Made by a program: the position numbers and the translations under genes. A stretch of 64,000 bases of DNA from Ascidia mentula (lineage: Eukaryota > Chordata > Ascidiacea > Phlebobranchia > Ascidiidae): the NCBI GenBank assembly GCA_947561715.1, contig OX387199.1, forward strand, positions 11,599,001 through 11,663,000, written 5' to 3'. Each line of letters opens with the position of its first letter. The first letter of the stretch is position 1. Shown here one piece after another: positions 50,501-63,700 of the stretch. The notes under the pieces were generated by a model. The model was not told where the DNA came from and did not search any database. It saw nothing but the letters and a program-made list of their open reading frames with translations.

Positions 50501-53500
50501 GCCGTTTTGAACACAACGAAGCAGGGGAAGGAAACGATGAAGCACAGTGTGCACCACTCTGCGCTGTTTGTATTTGGTTTGACTGAATATAGCTAAGCAT
50601 TGGCGGTAATATGCTATATCTACTACATGCAGTTCAGCAGGAAGAGTTGTGTTTGGCTAGATGTTTTTGTGACAATTGGAATCTTTAGTGAGTTGATACA
50701 GGTTTACTACTGCAATAACACTACGGTTTAGTGGAAAGGTGTGTTTAGGAGAGAGAGTATCGTTCGGTTTGTATCAGCCGACCTTCAACACATACGAAAT
50801 AAGTTGAGTTATGGTTATCGGTGAATGTATTGAAGAAAAGTTTTGCAGTCATTTGTTGAATATTTTGACGTATTTTACAAATTCGATGTATTTTCTTATA
50901 ATTTAAACTAATTTGTCTCACTATTTTGGTTCATACTGATCGATTTACGTCTTGTATCTCAAAAATTGTCTAGACTGGCAATAGAAGTAAAAGATTTTTG
51001 TTGACAACACTTTTCAAACTTTTGCATTTGTTTGTGAAATTATAATCTCTGCGATTATGACCAATAAACGATCTTCTGGTTCGCTTTCGCAGGAAAATGC
51101 GAAGCCAAATTCCACCATGCAACACGACACTTCCTTGTGTGTCGATGACACAAGTGTCAAGCCACTGTCTTTGGTTTTTTCTGACGCCTCAACTTCGTCA
51201 TCATCTAAACAAGGGTAAGGCCACTTTATCAAAACGTGGCGCAAAACAAGTAATTTAATCCAACATAATACTGGTAACGTTTGTGCAGGCGGGAAGGCGG
51301 TTTAAACTCCATTATATCCCAATTGCATAATAAAAAAGCGAATACTCGGTGCGAGGCAAGTTCTCCAAATGGAGTGGAGTCTATTGACATGCGAGTTAAT
51401 TCAACCGGAAATGGATCCAGCAATCGAAAGAGAAGAACTGATTCGGATTACAATGAATATCCTGTGTGTTTTTTTCCTTCTGACCATTTCCATTAGCATG
51501 ATAGGAATTTTGATTATAGTAACCTATTTTATTCAAAACCATGTTTGTAGAGCGACGAAGATGGTGTTCAGTCAATTTCCTCACCGAAGAAATGTTATTC
51601 CGATGTTGAGGACAGTAAGTATACATATTTTTAATGTTTTACTTCGTGGTTTATATAGTTTAAAAATTACTGTATGAATGTTTACGATTTATTATCGACT
51701 GTATACAGTTCATGTCATTTTTGTTGGTGTTTTGGTGTATCAAGTTTACTTACAGAATACAAAAATAACGGGTTTCGGGTTTTAAGATTCTGGAATATAA
51801 GAGTTTCAGTATTGTGACTTCCTATTGATCATTTTCTAGATTGCAGAAACCAACAATATGGTCGAAAGTCCCAAGAATCACAACACCGGTATGTTGCAAT
51901 TTAATGATCATTCGTTAATTACAAACACATTGATGTGAAGATACGTTGATTTGTTTAACAGTACCCATTCTATTCCTTTTTGGACTAACAAGAAGTCATC
52001 AAATAATTTAAGCCCGTGGCTGGACGTTGGAGAAAACGGTCACAAATCGCTTCCACGACCAGGGTTTGGCTACAGCGAATATGCATTGTATGACGCCATG
52101 AAGCGAGCAGTTGCAAATGGTTACTGTACACCACCCCCTTCAATGCCATTACCTTCCTTACCAAATTGTCGTTCAGAGGGTTAGTATTTTGTGACCTAAT
52201 TCTTGCAATAATCTGAAACACTGTTTCTGAAAGTTGGGATAAATGAAACTTTTGCAAGGATAAAAGAAAAAAATATTTGCGTGAAAAAACATTGGCTATT
52301 ATTCAGCTTGCAGTATACTATCGTTCGTATTTTTATGGTTTGGCTGTATTTTTGTCATGTGACAATTGTTTTTTTTTGCAATTTTCGACGCCACCTCGAA
52401 AAAAATGTCTTACAATGTACATCATTAGGGTTAATGAAATGCCACAAACTTGCGTAGCGGTGAACGAATCCATAAAGAGTAGCAGTACTTACAAGTAAAA
52501 AAAAAACTTAGGCCTTTATCGAAAATTAACAATATAGAACACCGATTATAAATTATTCTTTGCAAAACAAATAGTCTGACAGTTGTGTGATTATGTGCAC
52601 GCCTTGTAAAATTTACTTGCCCATTGGCAGGTTTTTTCAAAATTATTTTTGGTATGTTTAGTCAAAAAGCAACCCATGGTAGAGTTAACGTCGCCTCGCA
52701 CCAAAAATTTTGACAAAAAAAATCTTTATGCTCATTGGGATTACCGCAAACCGTTTAATGAACAGCTGGCATCATTTGATGGAATATTACCGTAAGTTTA
52801 TGTTTTTGTGGTAAAAACCTGTGTGTTAAATATAATCTAGTTGGTTGCTCTTAGATTTCATGAAGGAAGTTTTCTCAACCGAATCGATCCTTGCACGAAT
52901 TCGTCTCTACAAAATAACCTTGATCCGAATAACATGTGGTTTGGATCATACCCAAATGCATTTCAAGCGGAACATCAATTTGAAAACAATGGTAGAAGGA
53001 ACCGCTTTAAATCTGATAAAAAGGCAAAATCTGCCAAGCTATTAGCTCCTCTATCACATAAGAACCGACCCCGTACCACAAACAAGCAGTCGAACCAGCC
53101 GAAAATGGTTAATCTTCACAACCACGCTATTCCGATGACGTCACTGACCTATAAAAACAGCTATGGCGAAAGAATGCATCAGTCAGATTATGTTTTAAGG
53201 TTAGTTATTATATGTAAAGGTATCATGCATTTGACCAGACAAATAAAAAAAATTAGATCATGCAAGAGAAACACAGATTCAAGTCCACCGGCTCTTTCAT
53301 CAAACTCTTCCTACACTGCGAATGATCCGCACCATGAAACTGCACACTTAAAATCAAACGATGTTTTGCGACGACTGAGTTCTAGTGCTCCACCCTCACA
53401 AGCTCACATGTTACAACGGTAATGTTCTTTTTCAACAAAACAAGAGAAATTAATACTCGTAATTGTTTCTTATTTTTTAAGAAAAACTACTTCCCCTCTG

Positions 53501-54062
53501 TCAAAGCATCAAGCAAACGATTTTGAATTCCATAACGGTACAAAATCTAATAATTCTGTTCCAATTTCGAGTGGATTTAGCCCCACATCTTCTACATCAC
53601 TGTTTGGAGATTTGCCAGTTGAAATGCGAAACAGTGAGTTGCTGCTAAGAAAAGAGCTTACTACTGCTTTAGAGGAAATGGGAGAATGGTCCGTCGATGC
53701 CGTCGGCACTTTTTTGGAGGAAATTGGATGCCAGCAATACAAACAGGTTCGTATACAGTATTGCTTCATCTCAACACTTTTTGCAACGCCACGTTTGTTT
53801 GAAGGTGTTTCGTGAAAACGAAATCAATGGAGACGCTCTTCCTTTGCTTGTGGAGCGTCACCTTGTGGAAAAAATGGGTCTTAAGCTTGGGCATGCCCTT
53901 AAACTTATTGCTCGTGTCCATCGCAGGATTGGAACTCACCTTTCGTTGATTACAAATCACCATTGTTCAGCAAAATTTGCACACTGTTTTTGCGGAATGC
54001 ATGCGCCTCATGAAATATCTCAAATTGTTACCACGAAGTCTAGAGGAGATTCTGCGTCCTGA
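47512..54062 (+). CDS. SAND-domain and SAM-domain protein, SAMD7/SAMD11 group
   Basis: Fifteen exons (47512-47969, 48338-48445, 48548-48753, 48821-49030, 49886-50187, 51093-51214, 51289-51463, 51551-51614, 51840-51888, 51962-52179, 52662-52791, 52855-53199, 53257-53418, 53482-53746, 53805-54062) give about 1,023 residues. The N-terminal 150 residues are polar and disordered-looking. A SAND domain follows (DEWLTPNEFQF, then KDWKRSIRHCGKSLKTLM, with the KDWK core of this DNA-binding fold) and then CECDYC. After a Ser-rich linker comes a C-terminal SAM domain: WSVDAVGTFLEEIGC, VFRENEINGDALPLL and EKMGLKLGHALKLIARV. These closely match SAMD7/SAMD11, nuclear Polycomb-associated proteins of vertebrate photoreceptors. 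Orthology is strong for the SAM domain. The role in this animal is inferred only. A 36-nt segment at 49949-49984 has GT-AG ends and is a multiple of three, but it is probably coding. Confidence 0.8.
49088..49319. mobile_element. hAT-type MITE with perfect 8-bp target duplication
   Basis: The element is 232 bp, with terminal inverted repeats CAGTGGTTCTTAACC and GGTTAAGAACCACTG. CTATACAG flanks it on both sides (49080-49087 and 49320-49327). The 8-bp duplication and the CAG-GGTTC ends mark the hAT superfamily. It carries no transposase and looks recent. The interior has long G runs. It lies in an intron of the SAND-SAM gene. Confidence 0.9.
49335..49750. mobile_element. Second hAT-type MITE, older
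   Basis: The element is 416 bp. The left end is CAGGGGTCTCAAAC and the right end GTTTGAGACCTCTG, inverted repeats with one mismatch. The flanks GGATACAG and ATATACAG resemble a decayed 8-bp duplication. It has no coding capacity. It lies 15 bp from the preceding element, in the same intron. Confidence 0.8.
50188..51092 (+). other. Intron of the SAND-SAM gene
   Basis: This is a 905-bp intron. It contains a moderately GC-rich stretch near 50290-50600 with an open frame on the opposite strand, but no recognised domain, start context or splice partners. I see no gene. Confidence 0.5.
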
Positions 54063-55269
54063 CCAAAGTTTATAAAAAAATCTTAGAGTTTACGCACTTG
54101 CAACTGTGACTTTTGTTACCGTACTTTCTTATTTTCTTTTTTAATCTTTTTTTTGATTTCAATAGCTGTGGAACTGCTGATGTTTTGCAAACAAGTTGAA
54201 CAAAACAGAAAGTACTATGACGTAATAGCATTAACACGTTTATGCTTAATGTGTATGGCATATTTACTGAAATACGACCGTTTCAATTTTTGATTACAGT
54301 TCCAAAAAGATGTTTTCTTTCAGGTTCCTGCCATATTTTTACATTCGCATAATCGTATACTCGGCATAATGTAACACTTCTCATTGAGCTTGAAATTAGT
54401 CACCATGATGGTTGTTTGTTTCACGGTTTCTTAAGGCTTTTATGCTAATCCTTGTTTGTTGTTAATTCGATAGAATTTGTAAATTTGGGTTTTGATGTTC
54501 ATGACAGTTTAATTTTTACTGGAGTCACACATTCCTTTGTTATGAATGCACTTCCTTGCTCTCACTCACTTAGTAAACCAAGGAAATGAAAAAGCGGTAA
54601 CCTTGTGCAAATACACTCTTCTTGGTTTGTTTTCCTAAGATGGGTTAGGGATAATAGATCGTTGAGTAGTCATTACCGAAGGCGACGTTGAAAATGATTG
54701 CATCAGCGATTTACATCAAAGTGTTTCACCACTTCCTGGCGTGTGAGGGTTGACATATAGAAATGCGGTTTCGTGCAAAACGACGTTGCGAGTTAAACAA
54801 CAAAAAAGGTTTAATTTTTGTAACGAAGTAATCAGGGTAAACGAGGAATTGTTTTACACAGGTTTAGTCGGAGTAACACTTATTCTTTTTATTGTTTTTT
54901 AAAGTTTTAAGTTATAACATAACTTTGTTGTAGTTGACAGGTATCTGGGGATCTTCATATGGTCCAATAAAAGCGACTTTCGAAAAAAGCAAACGAAGAA
55001 AAAGGGTATCTCTTTTTCTCCCTTTGGTGTCGGACTTTGCATTGGACCTATTTGCCTTCGCTAAAATGAAAGGACAGTTCGATTTTCTCGATTGCGTGTC
55101 AGGTGCACTTTAGTGAAGGTTTTTTTAAAATTCAATTATAAGCGAGGTACATAATGTGCAGCAATACAAAAGTTTAGTTTGGAGTTGTGATTGTCCACCT
55201 GGTATCTTTCTTAGCCTAATGGTCTATGATCTGGAACGTGTTTCATCTGTAATTTGTAATGTTCTCACA
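54063..55269. other. Intergenic region between the SAND-SAM gene and Wnt
   Basis: 1.2 kb of AT-rich DNA without a supported gene. It should contain the SAND-SAM 3' end and the Wnt promoter, but no clear boxes were recognised. Confidence 0.5.
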
Positions 55270-58200
55270 ATGCAAGTGTATTCGTTCACAAAATTTTTTA
55301 TTATTGTAATGGCCGTCAACGTAACGTTCGTCACCACTGGTCGAAACTTATCGGAGTAAGTTATACAAAATTTTTTTTTCATTTTTTCAACAATTCCGAG
55401 GAAATAGTACTTTCCGATATTTTATAAAGCAATACATATTTTTGTGTTCAGAAGTCGAGCTAATTCAGGCCCGAGGTTGAATCAGGAAGATTGCGACAAC
55501 GAGAGAACGTACAAGACCGCTATACGGTTTGTGTAAAACTGCCCTACAAAATACTTTTTGACGATTTTTATTTTTTTAGGGCCACCATGTCTGCTGTATG
55601 TGAAGGAAAAAAACTGGCTCTTCAAGAATGTCAGTACCAATTTAGATATGAAAGGTGGAATTGCTCTGTTTTGGACAATGGACGTTGGCAATTATCAAGA
55701 CTAATGCAAAACGGTAAATAGCAACTTTATATTGTAATGTCGAATACCTTTGTTGTAACGTTGAAAACCACTTAGAACATTCTAATTATTGCACTATATT
55801 GCATCCTAATTGCAAGAATTATCAATTCTCACATATTCGCTTTTATGGTCCAACAATATGCAATCTTAAAGCCAAAAATATCAAACGTCATTCGGAGTTG
55901 GAGTATGACTGTCTTAGGACAAATGTTCTTAAAATATAACAGTTTAGCACATTGATTAAAACAAAAAGTGACCTATTTTAAGCTTTTGCGTTTTTGTTTT
56001 GAAACCCCTTATTCTAGCTTGAAGAGCACTCCCAGTAGGCCATGTCATAAGTTGAGTAAAATTAAGGCAATAAACGATTTCGTTATCTCTTACCTGCACT
56101 TGAGCTACACAAGGGTCATTAAAGAGGTTCTCCGGTAAAGGTTGCTATTATGATTAAACGCGGGAGCAAAGAAACATTAACCGCTAACGTATAGGAACAA
56201 AAGAATCTGCTTTTGCCATTGCCATTGAAGCTGCGGCAGTTGCGTACAAAATTACTAAAAGCTGCAGGAGTCAAAAGAATGAAGAATGTGGATGCGCTAA
56301 AATAGAACCTACCAACGACACAGACAGTGAGTACGCCACAAAGTTGGTGTTGTTATTATTATCGCAAGTTAGAATCTGTTTAAGATTTAAAAGCAGCTTC
56401 TAGACGAATGAACGGATGCAGCGACGATATCGAGTTTGCAATAAATCGAACACGAAGTATTTTGGAAAAAAGAGAAAGCGACAATAGAGCGGGAATGATA
56501 CAACATAATAGAGGGACTGGATTTGAAGTAAGTATTGATAAAGCTTGCTTGATGTAAAATGATATGTTCCTGTTTAAAAGTAATGTTATCGTATCAGACA
56601 ATTTATATCAAAATCTCTGACCTTTTGACGCAGACCTGGAAAGTTGTTTGCTCATGTGGTGTGTCATAATGTTGCAATTTAAACTCAAATACGTTTGGCG
56701 GCATATCACTGATGGAATAACATCGTAAATCTTTTAGCCTTATTTATCTAGGAAGCCAACTCCTTGAGAATACTTTAATTTGTATGGACAAAGGCAAACA
56801 AAAGTCGAACAATTATACATCACCTTTGTTTTCTGAATACAAACGGTGGTAGAGGTAAATCAAAATTTCTTTTAACGCGAAACTCAACTTGTGCGCGTCA
56901 TAGGCCGGTAGTTTACCTCATAGCCAAGCATCCAATCTCAAAAATATTTAAATTGACACGGCTTGTAAACTGATACCAAAAAAGGAGACCCCGTTAGCAG
57001 GTATCGTGCGAAAAAGCATGCCATGTCATTACTACATCACGTGTAACTGTAGCAAATTGACTTCGTTACCTCCACACAGTTTTCACAACAAATGCTGTAA
57101 AAACTATCTCGGTTTCCCAGGTATGTCACATCTTCAGCAGTTGTGCGCATTACCCACTGATAAGATTAAGGTAAACGTTGACACAAGTTATCTGTCGATT
57201 TCGGGAATAGTTTCTGTACACGTGTTAAACATCCTTGGCTTAGCACAGGGTGCTGCTGCTGCTTGCTCAAATGAAATCTGGCCATTTAGTCAAATTGTGC
57301 GTTAACAAATGAGTTGTTTTGCTGACGTAATATAATTGTGGTGAGTTTACTCTGCATTAAACCATGCATACTTTTGTTAACACTCTTGTGTTGCCTAAAA
57401 AAAAAAAAAAAATATTCTGTAACAAAATTGGCTGGCATAATATATTAGAACGGTGACAAAATCTGTACTCGCGGTTTCGCTTGACATTAGTACCATTTTA
57501 CAGGGTTTACAAAACATATTTTTCCGCCACCCACAACAACATTAAAAGTTTGAAAAGTTTTCGGAAAGATCCGCCAACCGGTTGAGACCCGCTCGCACTA
57601 TATTAGCGGTGTCAAGTTTCGCTGTGTCTGTCTGTTGACGTCATTTTGTTGCTACTGCAACCTTTTACAAATTTGAAGGAAAAATGCTGGAGTGAACGTT
57701 ATAAATTTAGACTCAACGCCGTCTTGAGTAAATCTAAACATAAGTATAGGCTGGACTACAGTAATGTTCCTATTCATACAAGTCGTTTGATGTTTGGTAA
57801 AAGCCGTCGTGCAGGTAATATTTGCACGAGGCAAATTCAATTTTCTTTGAAGTACACGCGCTCGTTATAATAAAGATTACTTTGATAAAAGTTTGATTTT
57901 AAACCATTATGTTAGTAAAATAGGCTGACTTGTAACCTAAATTACCGATAACATCTTATTTCCGATGAATTGACAGGTCTTTGGTGTTAAAGTGCTACGC
58001 AATCACCCAGCACCTGACAAAGGCTTTTGTGGCATATCATGTCACAGAAAAGTAAATATCTGTCGCAGTGATTCTTTCTTTACGGCCTTTGCAATTCCGC
58101 GTTTCATACCACCCAGATTTTGAATTGCAATTTTGTTGCAGTGGAAAAACAGTTTTACCAATTCACGAGCATCTTCCATATTTCACTAGTTTTCAAATAA

Positions 58201-59395
58201 TTTTTGCAAAAAGAGTTCGGAATTCAAAGAAATTGCTTTGTAGCGAAACCATTGAACTTTTTTTCCAGTCTCTTCGAAAAATGCTACGCCAACGGTGTAG
58301 ATGTCACGGACCAACAACTTCATGTACGATGGAAACTTGCTGGAATGAATTAAAGTTTTTTCGGTTCAGTAGCGATGATATAAAATCACGTTACAATAAG
58401 GCAATCAAAGTGGTTGTGCAACAGGACACCCTGGTGACAGTCCCAAAAGAAAGACGAGTAAACAAACAGCGTCTCGTATATTTTGAAGATTCGCCTCGAT
58501 ATTGCCACTACAGACCAAATGAAGGTAAATCCGTTGTTACTCACATACTACGTAACAAAATCGTTGTTTCGATTATGTGAAGCAGTTTCAATGCGCAAAT
58601 CATTTGCAATTTTGTAACCAACGACCTAAAATGATTTTTATTTTTGACAAATCTCCAAACATCATAAAACATACGAAAGCTTCTAGCGATGTACATGAAT
58701 GCAAAGTTTTTAAAAGAGGCGAACATACCTATCTTCTGTTGTCAAAGACAGACATAACTTTATATTGTCAACTTTGTCTCGGTAGGATGTTAAATAAGAA
58801 TCACTGCTTTTATTGGTGATATTAAATATTTGTACCCCAGGTACAATAGCAAACACTGGCTGCTTTCAACACTAAGCAAATATATTTCCTTTTTTTCAAT
58901 AGGCAGACCCATTAGTCGAAACAATTGTATTGTGTAACCACACATATCAGCATTTACTGCAAGCGCAGATCTCACTGCAGACACGCAAACAAAAATTTCT
59001 TGCCATAAAACTACCTTACAATTCAAGGTTATCTGGGAGTAAGCGGGCGGCAATGCAACAGAACTTCACGAGGAAGGGACAGTTGCGAAAAACTGTGTTG
59101 TGGACGTGGATACAAAACTGAAGAACGGTTGCAAACAGTATCGTGCAACTGCAGATTCGAGTGGTGTTGCGACATTCAATGCGAACAATGTAAGGAAAGA
59201 GTAAACATCCATACGTGTAAAGGAGAAAAAAAGAAGAAAGGAAAGCTGAGAGGAAAGTCACGAAAAAAAAACAGACGGAAAAAAAAGCGAAGGCAGAAGA
59301 GAAACGGCGGCCACTCCTACTACAAAACAATTTTATTTCACAGAAGACTACTTCAAAATACTACCCGAAGTGTTGTTACCAAAATGCTTCCATGA
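55270..59395 (+). CDS. Secreted Wnt-family ligand with basic C-terminal extension
   Basis: Seven exons (55270-55355, 55455-55526, 55580-55713, 56195-56326, 56385-56527, 58269-58524, 59028-59395) give about 396 residues. The chosen ATG gives a signal peptide ([16 protein letters not shown]). Another in-frame ATG lies at 55221. Wnt hallmarks are [40 protein letters not shown] (keeping the serine that is lipidated in Wnts), [36 protein letters not shown] and the terminal cysteine array ending in HTC. Wnts signal through Frizzled and LRP receptors. Normal Wnts stop right after the last cysteine. This one runs on for about 58 residues, 20 of the first 31 being Lys or Arg. Some motifs recall Wnt9, but the subfamily is uncertain and the sequence is divergent. 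An AATAAA lies at 59689-59694. Confidence 0.88.
56528..58268 (+). other. Long Wnt intron
   Basis: This is a 1.7-kb phase-0 intron between GTGFE and SLRKML. Short open frames inside it have no family features. An A run (57400-57413) and AT-rich DNA are all that is seen. Confidence 0.6.
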
Positions 59396-60763
59396 TATCT
59401 TTGGGCAAATCCGATTTAAGTGGATTTGTCTATCAGCTAAATTTACCTTTTAAAAAGTGGCTGCGTCGTAAGGACATGTGTAGTGCTCAGCGCTCTGTAG
59501 CCGTCATCAAACGCACTTTACTTTTATATGCTTTCGCGCTTTACCTAATCTTGCCCAAAACGTTTCAAATACTTCCTAATTACTGCACGTTGTCACACCT
59601 AAATGTAGTTTACTCAAGATAAACTTGTTTGCATTGAGTAAAGTTTGTCAAACCTTCTGCGTTTTTTTTATCAAATCAAAAAATATAAAATAAAAAAACT
59701 GAATTTAAATTTGGCAGTAAACTGTGGCGTGCAAAATAACGGTTGAAAAAATTCGGATACAGGGGATTGTAAGTAACAGTTGACAACAGGTAACAGAGCT
59801 TTCATAACTTAAAAAAGCACCACTAACAGTTAACAAAAAACTATGCCTTAAAAAAATTAACGAACAAACAGTTCTTCAAAATACAGACAGTAAAACTAAA
59901 CAAGATAGCAAGATTAAAACAGATCATAAATGACACAATAGATGTTGATTACTGCAGTAAACTTTCACAACTGTCAACGATTTTAACAATATGAAGATTA
60001 CAATGAAACGCATTTTGAAGATTATCATAGTGCATGTTGAAAAATTATATTGATATTTATCAAGCACTGTGCAAGTTGCATACATTTAGTTGGTCCTTTA
60101 ATGAGGTTACAAACAGAAAACGATAGAAACAATTAACCACAAAGTTGTGTTGAAGCTTATGCAAGAAATATGGCTATGTTTTTATCAGAATCTTAGACAC
60201 CACTTGTCATAGGTTGCAGATGAACACTTTCATAATTTGCAGTTTTCTAAAAGTAGAGTTTAGTGATTTTTCTTGTGTGCATTAACATTTTGTTGGTGGT
60301 ACCAACCTTTTACACTAATCAACATGTCACTATAAAAAAACAACATGTCACTTTCTCATGCTGCATGTCACTTTCTTATGCTAATCAACAACTGCTATAA
60401 CTTCCACACGATGTTTTATAGTTTATCCCAAACAATTTTACATATTAGCTAAAAAAAAAAGACAAAAAGCAACACATTCTTAGTTTCCTATTGTGTGCAA
60501 AATTGGTTGATTGATCAGAAACCTCAATCAATTTAACAACTGAAGTGAACAAAACAGTGTAGGAGACTTCCACATGTTTTTCAATAATTTTGACAATTGT
60601 CACATTTCATTTAAAAAAACTGTTTTATAAACATCGACAGACATGTTAAAGCAAACTACTGCAGTCAACCACATAACAATGTATTTTAAGCACTTGCTGT
60701 ACAAGTCCTGAGAACAACAAGGCCGAAAATATAAAGGAAAAAAAAATATTAAAAAATTGTTTT
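59396..60763. other. Convergent intergenic region
   Basis: Here the 3' ends of Wnt (+) and the ELAPOR-like gene (-) face each other. A short irregular repeat of CATGTCACT occurs three times at about 60320-60390. No gene is seen. Confidence 0.5.
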
Positions 60764-63700
60764 CTAATTTTTAAGTCTGGTTGTAGTTGTGCTGGGACAG
60801 AAAAAGTCGGTGGACTAAACTGGGAGAGAAATAATATTTAAACATGATTTCTTGTTTAGGCACAAAAGCTAAAAAAAGTAGTAACTAAAAAAACGTGGAT
60901 GAAATGTAATGATTACCTTCCCTAAAATTCTGGATTTCTTTTTCTGGAAGATGACTTCATCACTTTGCCCATCATATTCAGAGTCTGTGTCACTTAAAGC
61001 ACAACTATCAGCTGCTGGCAGTTCCCCTTCATTTTTGCCGTTTTTGCTGTTTACCACTAGTTTGTGATACTTGTACTCCAACCTGAAAAGCATATCAGTA
61101 AACTTCATGAACTGGTATTCTCCAGGGGTGGATCCAGGATTTTTCTATGGGGGGATAGCCAGGTGCCAGACAAATAAGTCTCCATCACCCCTCCTGGACC
61201 TGTCCCTGATTTATCCTTATAACCTTATATAGAACTTCTTTAGGATTACATTAATCAACAAAAGGTTTATAACGAAAGAATGAAGTTTACTTTTTACTCT
61301 TCTTCCAATATCGACATGTCACTGTGAGCATAACTAACAAAAGCAACATGATGAAAAAACTGCCAACTTCAATATACAATGTGAAATCACTGCATGGTTC
61401 AGAAATCTCAACAGGCAGCAAAACACCATCTTTGCATAGTTTTGGGTAATTTTTCCAGCGATACTTAGTAACCTAAGAAAGGTAAACATGCAGTATGTGA
61501 ACTACAAAAAATACTTCAGTGCATATTATTCGATAATCAGCATTTGCAAAAAGTGATAACCTTTTTCCCCTGAACACATGATCCAGTTATAGCTTCATAG
61601 TCTTTCTCTTTACATATAGGGCAAGCATAAACACTTCTCCACAAAAATTTAAATGTACATCCATCACAAGTGCCATCAGGACAGTTTCTAAACAAAGACA
61701 TATGTACACTTTCCTGAACACATCGCTTTTTGTCATGGGCAGACCCGAAAGTGGGCCTAATGTTGGGTTATTTTGTTTTTGTTGTGTTTTTTTTAATTAA
61801 TTTAATTTTTTATTGATATTCTGTTTTGAGACAGAAACTGAAGATGCCAATAAGCGAAATTAATATTTCTTTAATAAAGCTCTTATACTAGTGTGATCGT
61901 CTTTTACTAATTTTGGAGCTCTAGAAATGTTCTTTCCCAAACATTACAGTACTTTGCACAAAACATTAACAAATAATATAACATTTAAAAACCTTTTTTA
62001 TTTTGAAGAAAAATATTATACTAACAATAAATATTATTACAGAAGGTTACATATAATAAGGTGTGTTTTTTTTTTACTCAACTGTGGCATTTGTATTTTT
62101 CCACCATAGTTGTCCATCAAAGGATCACACCGAAGATAAACATATGAGTGCCGACCTTTGCTACACTCCTTGCTCCCTTCTTCAAAGTGGCTAAAATAAA
62201 ATAAAATGATCCAACAACAGCACAGCGCAATTGATTAGACTAAATCCAAGGTGCAACTATCCATAGTAAAGGCAGCTCTCATTTAAACTTCACATTCATG
62301 TGCAAATTACCTCATATGATACACAACATCAGCCAACTTAACTCCAACATCATTTTCAAATGGACTTTGGTTGACAGACTGGTTATCAGCTTGATATACT
62401 TCAACTAATGTATCAGCAACAACAGTTGGTTGAGAATGTACCAAAACATGGTCTCCTGTTTACAAATTTTCCATTAAGTCAGATGTATAACATAAGTTTT
62501 AAGCATAAAAGCATTAACCATTATTGTTTTGCATTACTGTAGCTGTTGATCGGCATATCATGCCTTGCACTGATTCACCAGAAGCTTCCCTCATTGAAAG
62601 TGTTACATTGTCTACACACTTTGCAAAACCAACTCCCTAAATAAACATCGCTTTTAGGTCGATCAGCGTTGAGCTTGGAGGTTGGTAGTTTTAAGAGGAT
62701 ATAATTGTAATAATCCTAGTCTATGCAGTTGAGGTTTTTAAAACACTGAATACACTTACTTAACAAAGAACACATATAAGTTTTGTATGAAAACGAACCT
62801 GATTCATACAAATGTTCAGCTGGTAGACATGATTATATTTTCTCCCACTACTTGTAAAACTAGGCATAGTAGCAGCAGTAAATGATGAAGACAAGTTCAT
62901 AAAATTATACTCCACACCATTCTACAAATATATGTGTTTAACGAGTATGCAAAAGAAACAAAATACAAATGTTTACCTTCGGCGAAATAAAAGAACACTT
63001 ATTCAAGCATTTTACTTTGTCAATGCGGCTTAATGTGCCTCGTCCACAATTTTTACAACCAGTCTTATCCTTATTCAGATGTGTGTCATCAGGACATGCA
63101 ATACACTGGCGAGTTGTTGTATTTGCATATGATCCAGCAGGACAGGGTATGCATTTTTCATCTGAACAATGATTAAAACATTTTACCACTATTTTTTTAA
63201 TACAAAAAACATAAACTTGGAATCAAACAAAATATTCTTTAATATGACAGCTTACTTGACTGTCCAAGAGCACAAGATTGACAGACATCAGCTGATCCAT
63301 CAACAGTGTTAGTAACATTTACTACAAAGAGTCTTGCTGCATCTGTGAAACCCTTTAAGAAACAGTATGTAATAAAACAACACTACTTATAGATTATGAC
63401 ATAACTTATATATATACCAGTTTACTTCTTTGGAATGCCCAGGTAACAGACAGTGGACCCCTGTGGTATGAGTTGGTGTATGTATATGTTTGACGTGAAT
63501 GACTTCCCCTCCAACTGTCAATCACAACTGTTCCTTTGTTGGGAATATCCTGTTAATGCATAGAAGTTATACCAGTAAAGCATTTTTCTAAAGTAACAAT
63601 TTTAAATGATGACCTTCATGAAATAGAGTTGACATTGTCCGACACAGTCCATGGCAAAAACAAATGTCACTTTTCCAACTTCATTCTGGAAATTAGTTTC

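Noticed and set aside
50292-50600. Opposite-strand open frame of about 100 codons in a SAND-SAM intron
   Set aside because: Cys- and Leu-rich, with no recognised family, splice partners or promoter. Probably chance in a GC-richer patch.
57400-57413. A-run as a retroposed poly(A) tail
   Set aside because: No target duplication and no LINE or SINE body upstream. A simple homopolymer explains it.
60320-60390. CATGTCACT short repeats as a satellite or array
   Set aside because: Only three irregular copies with uneven spacing. Too little to call a repeat array or regulatory cluster.
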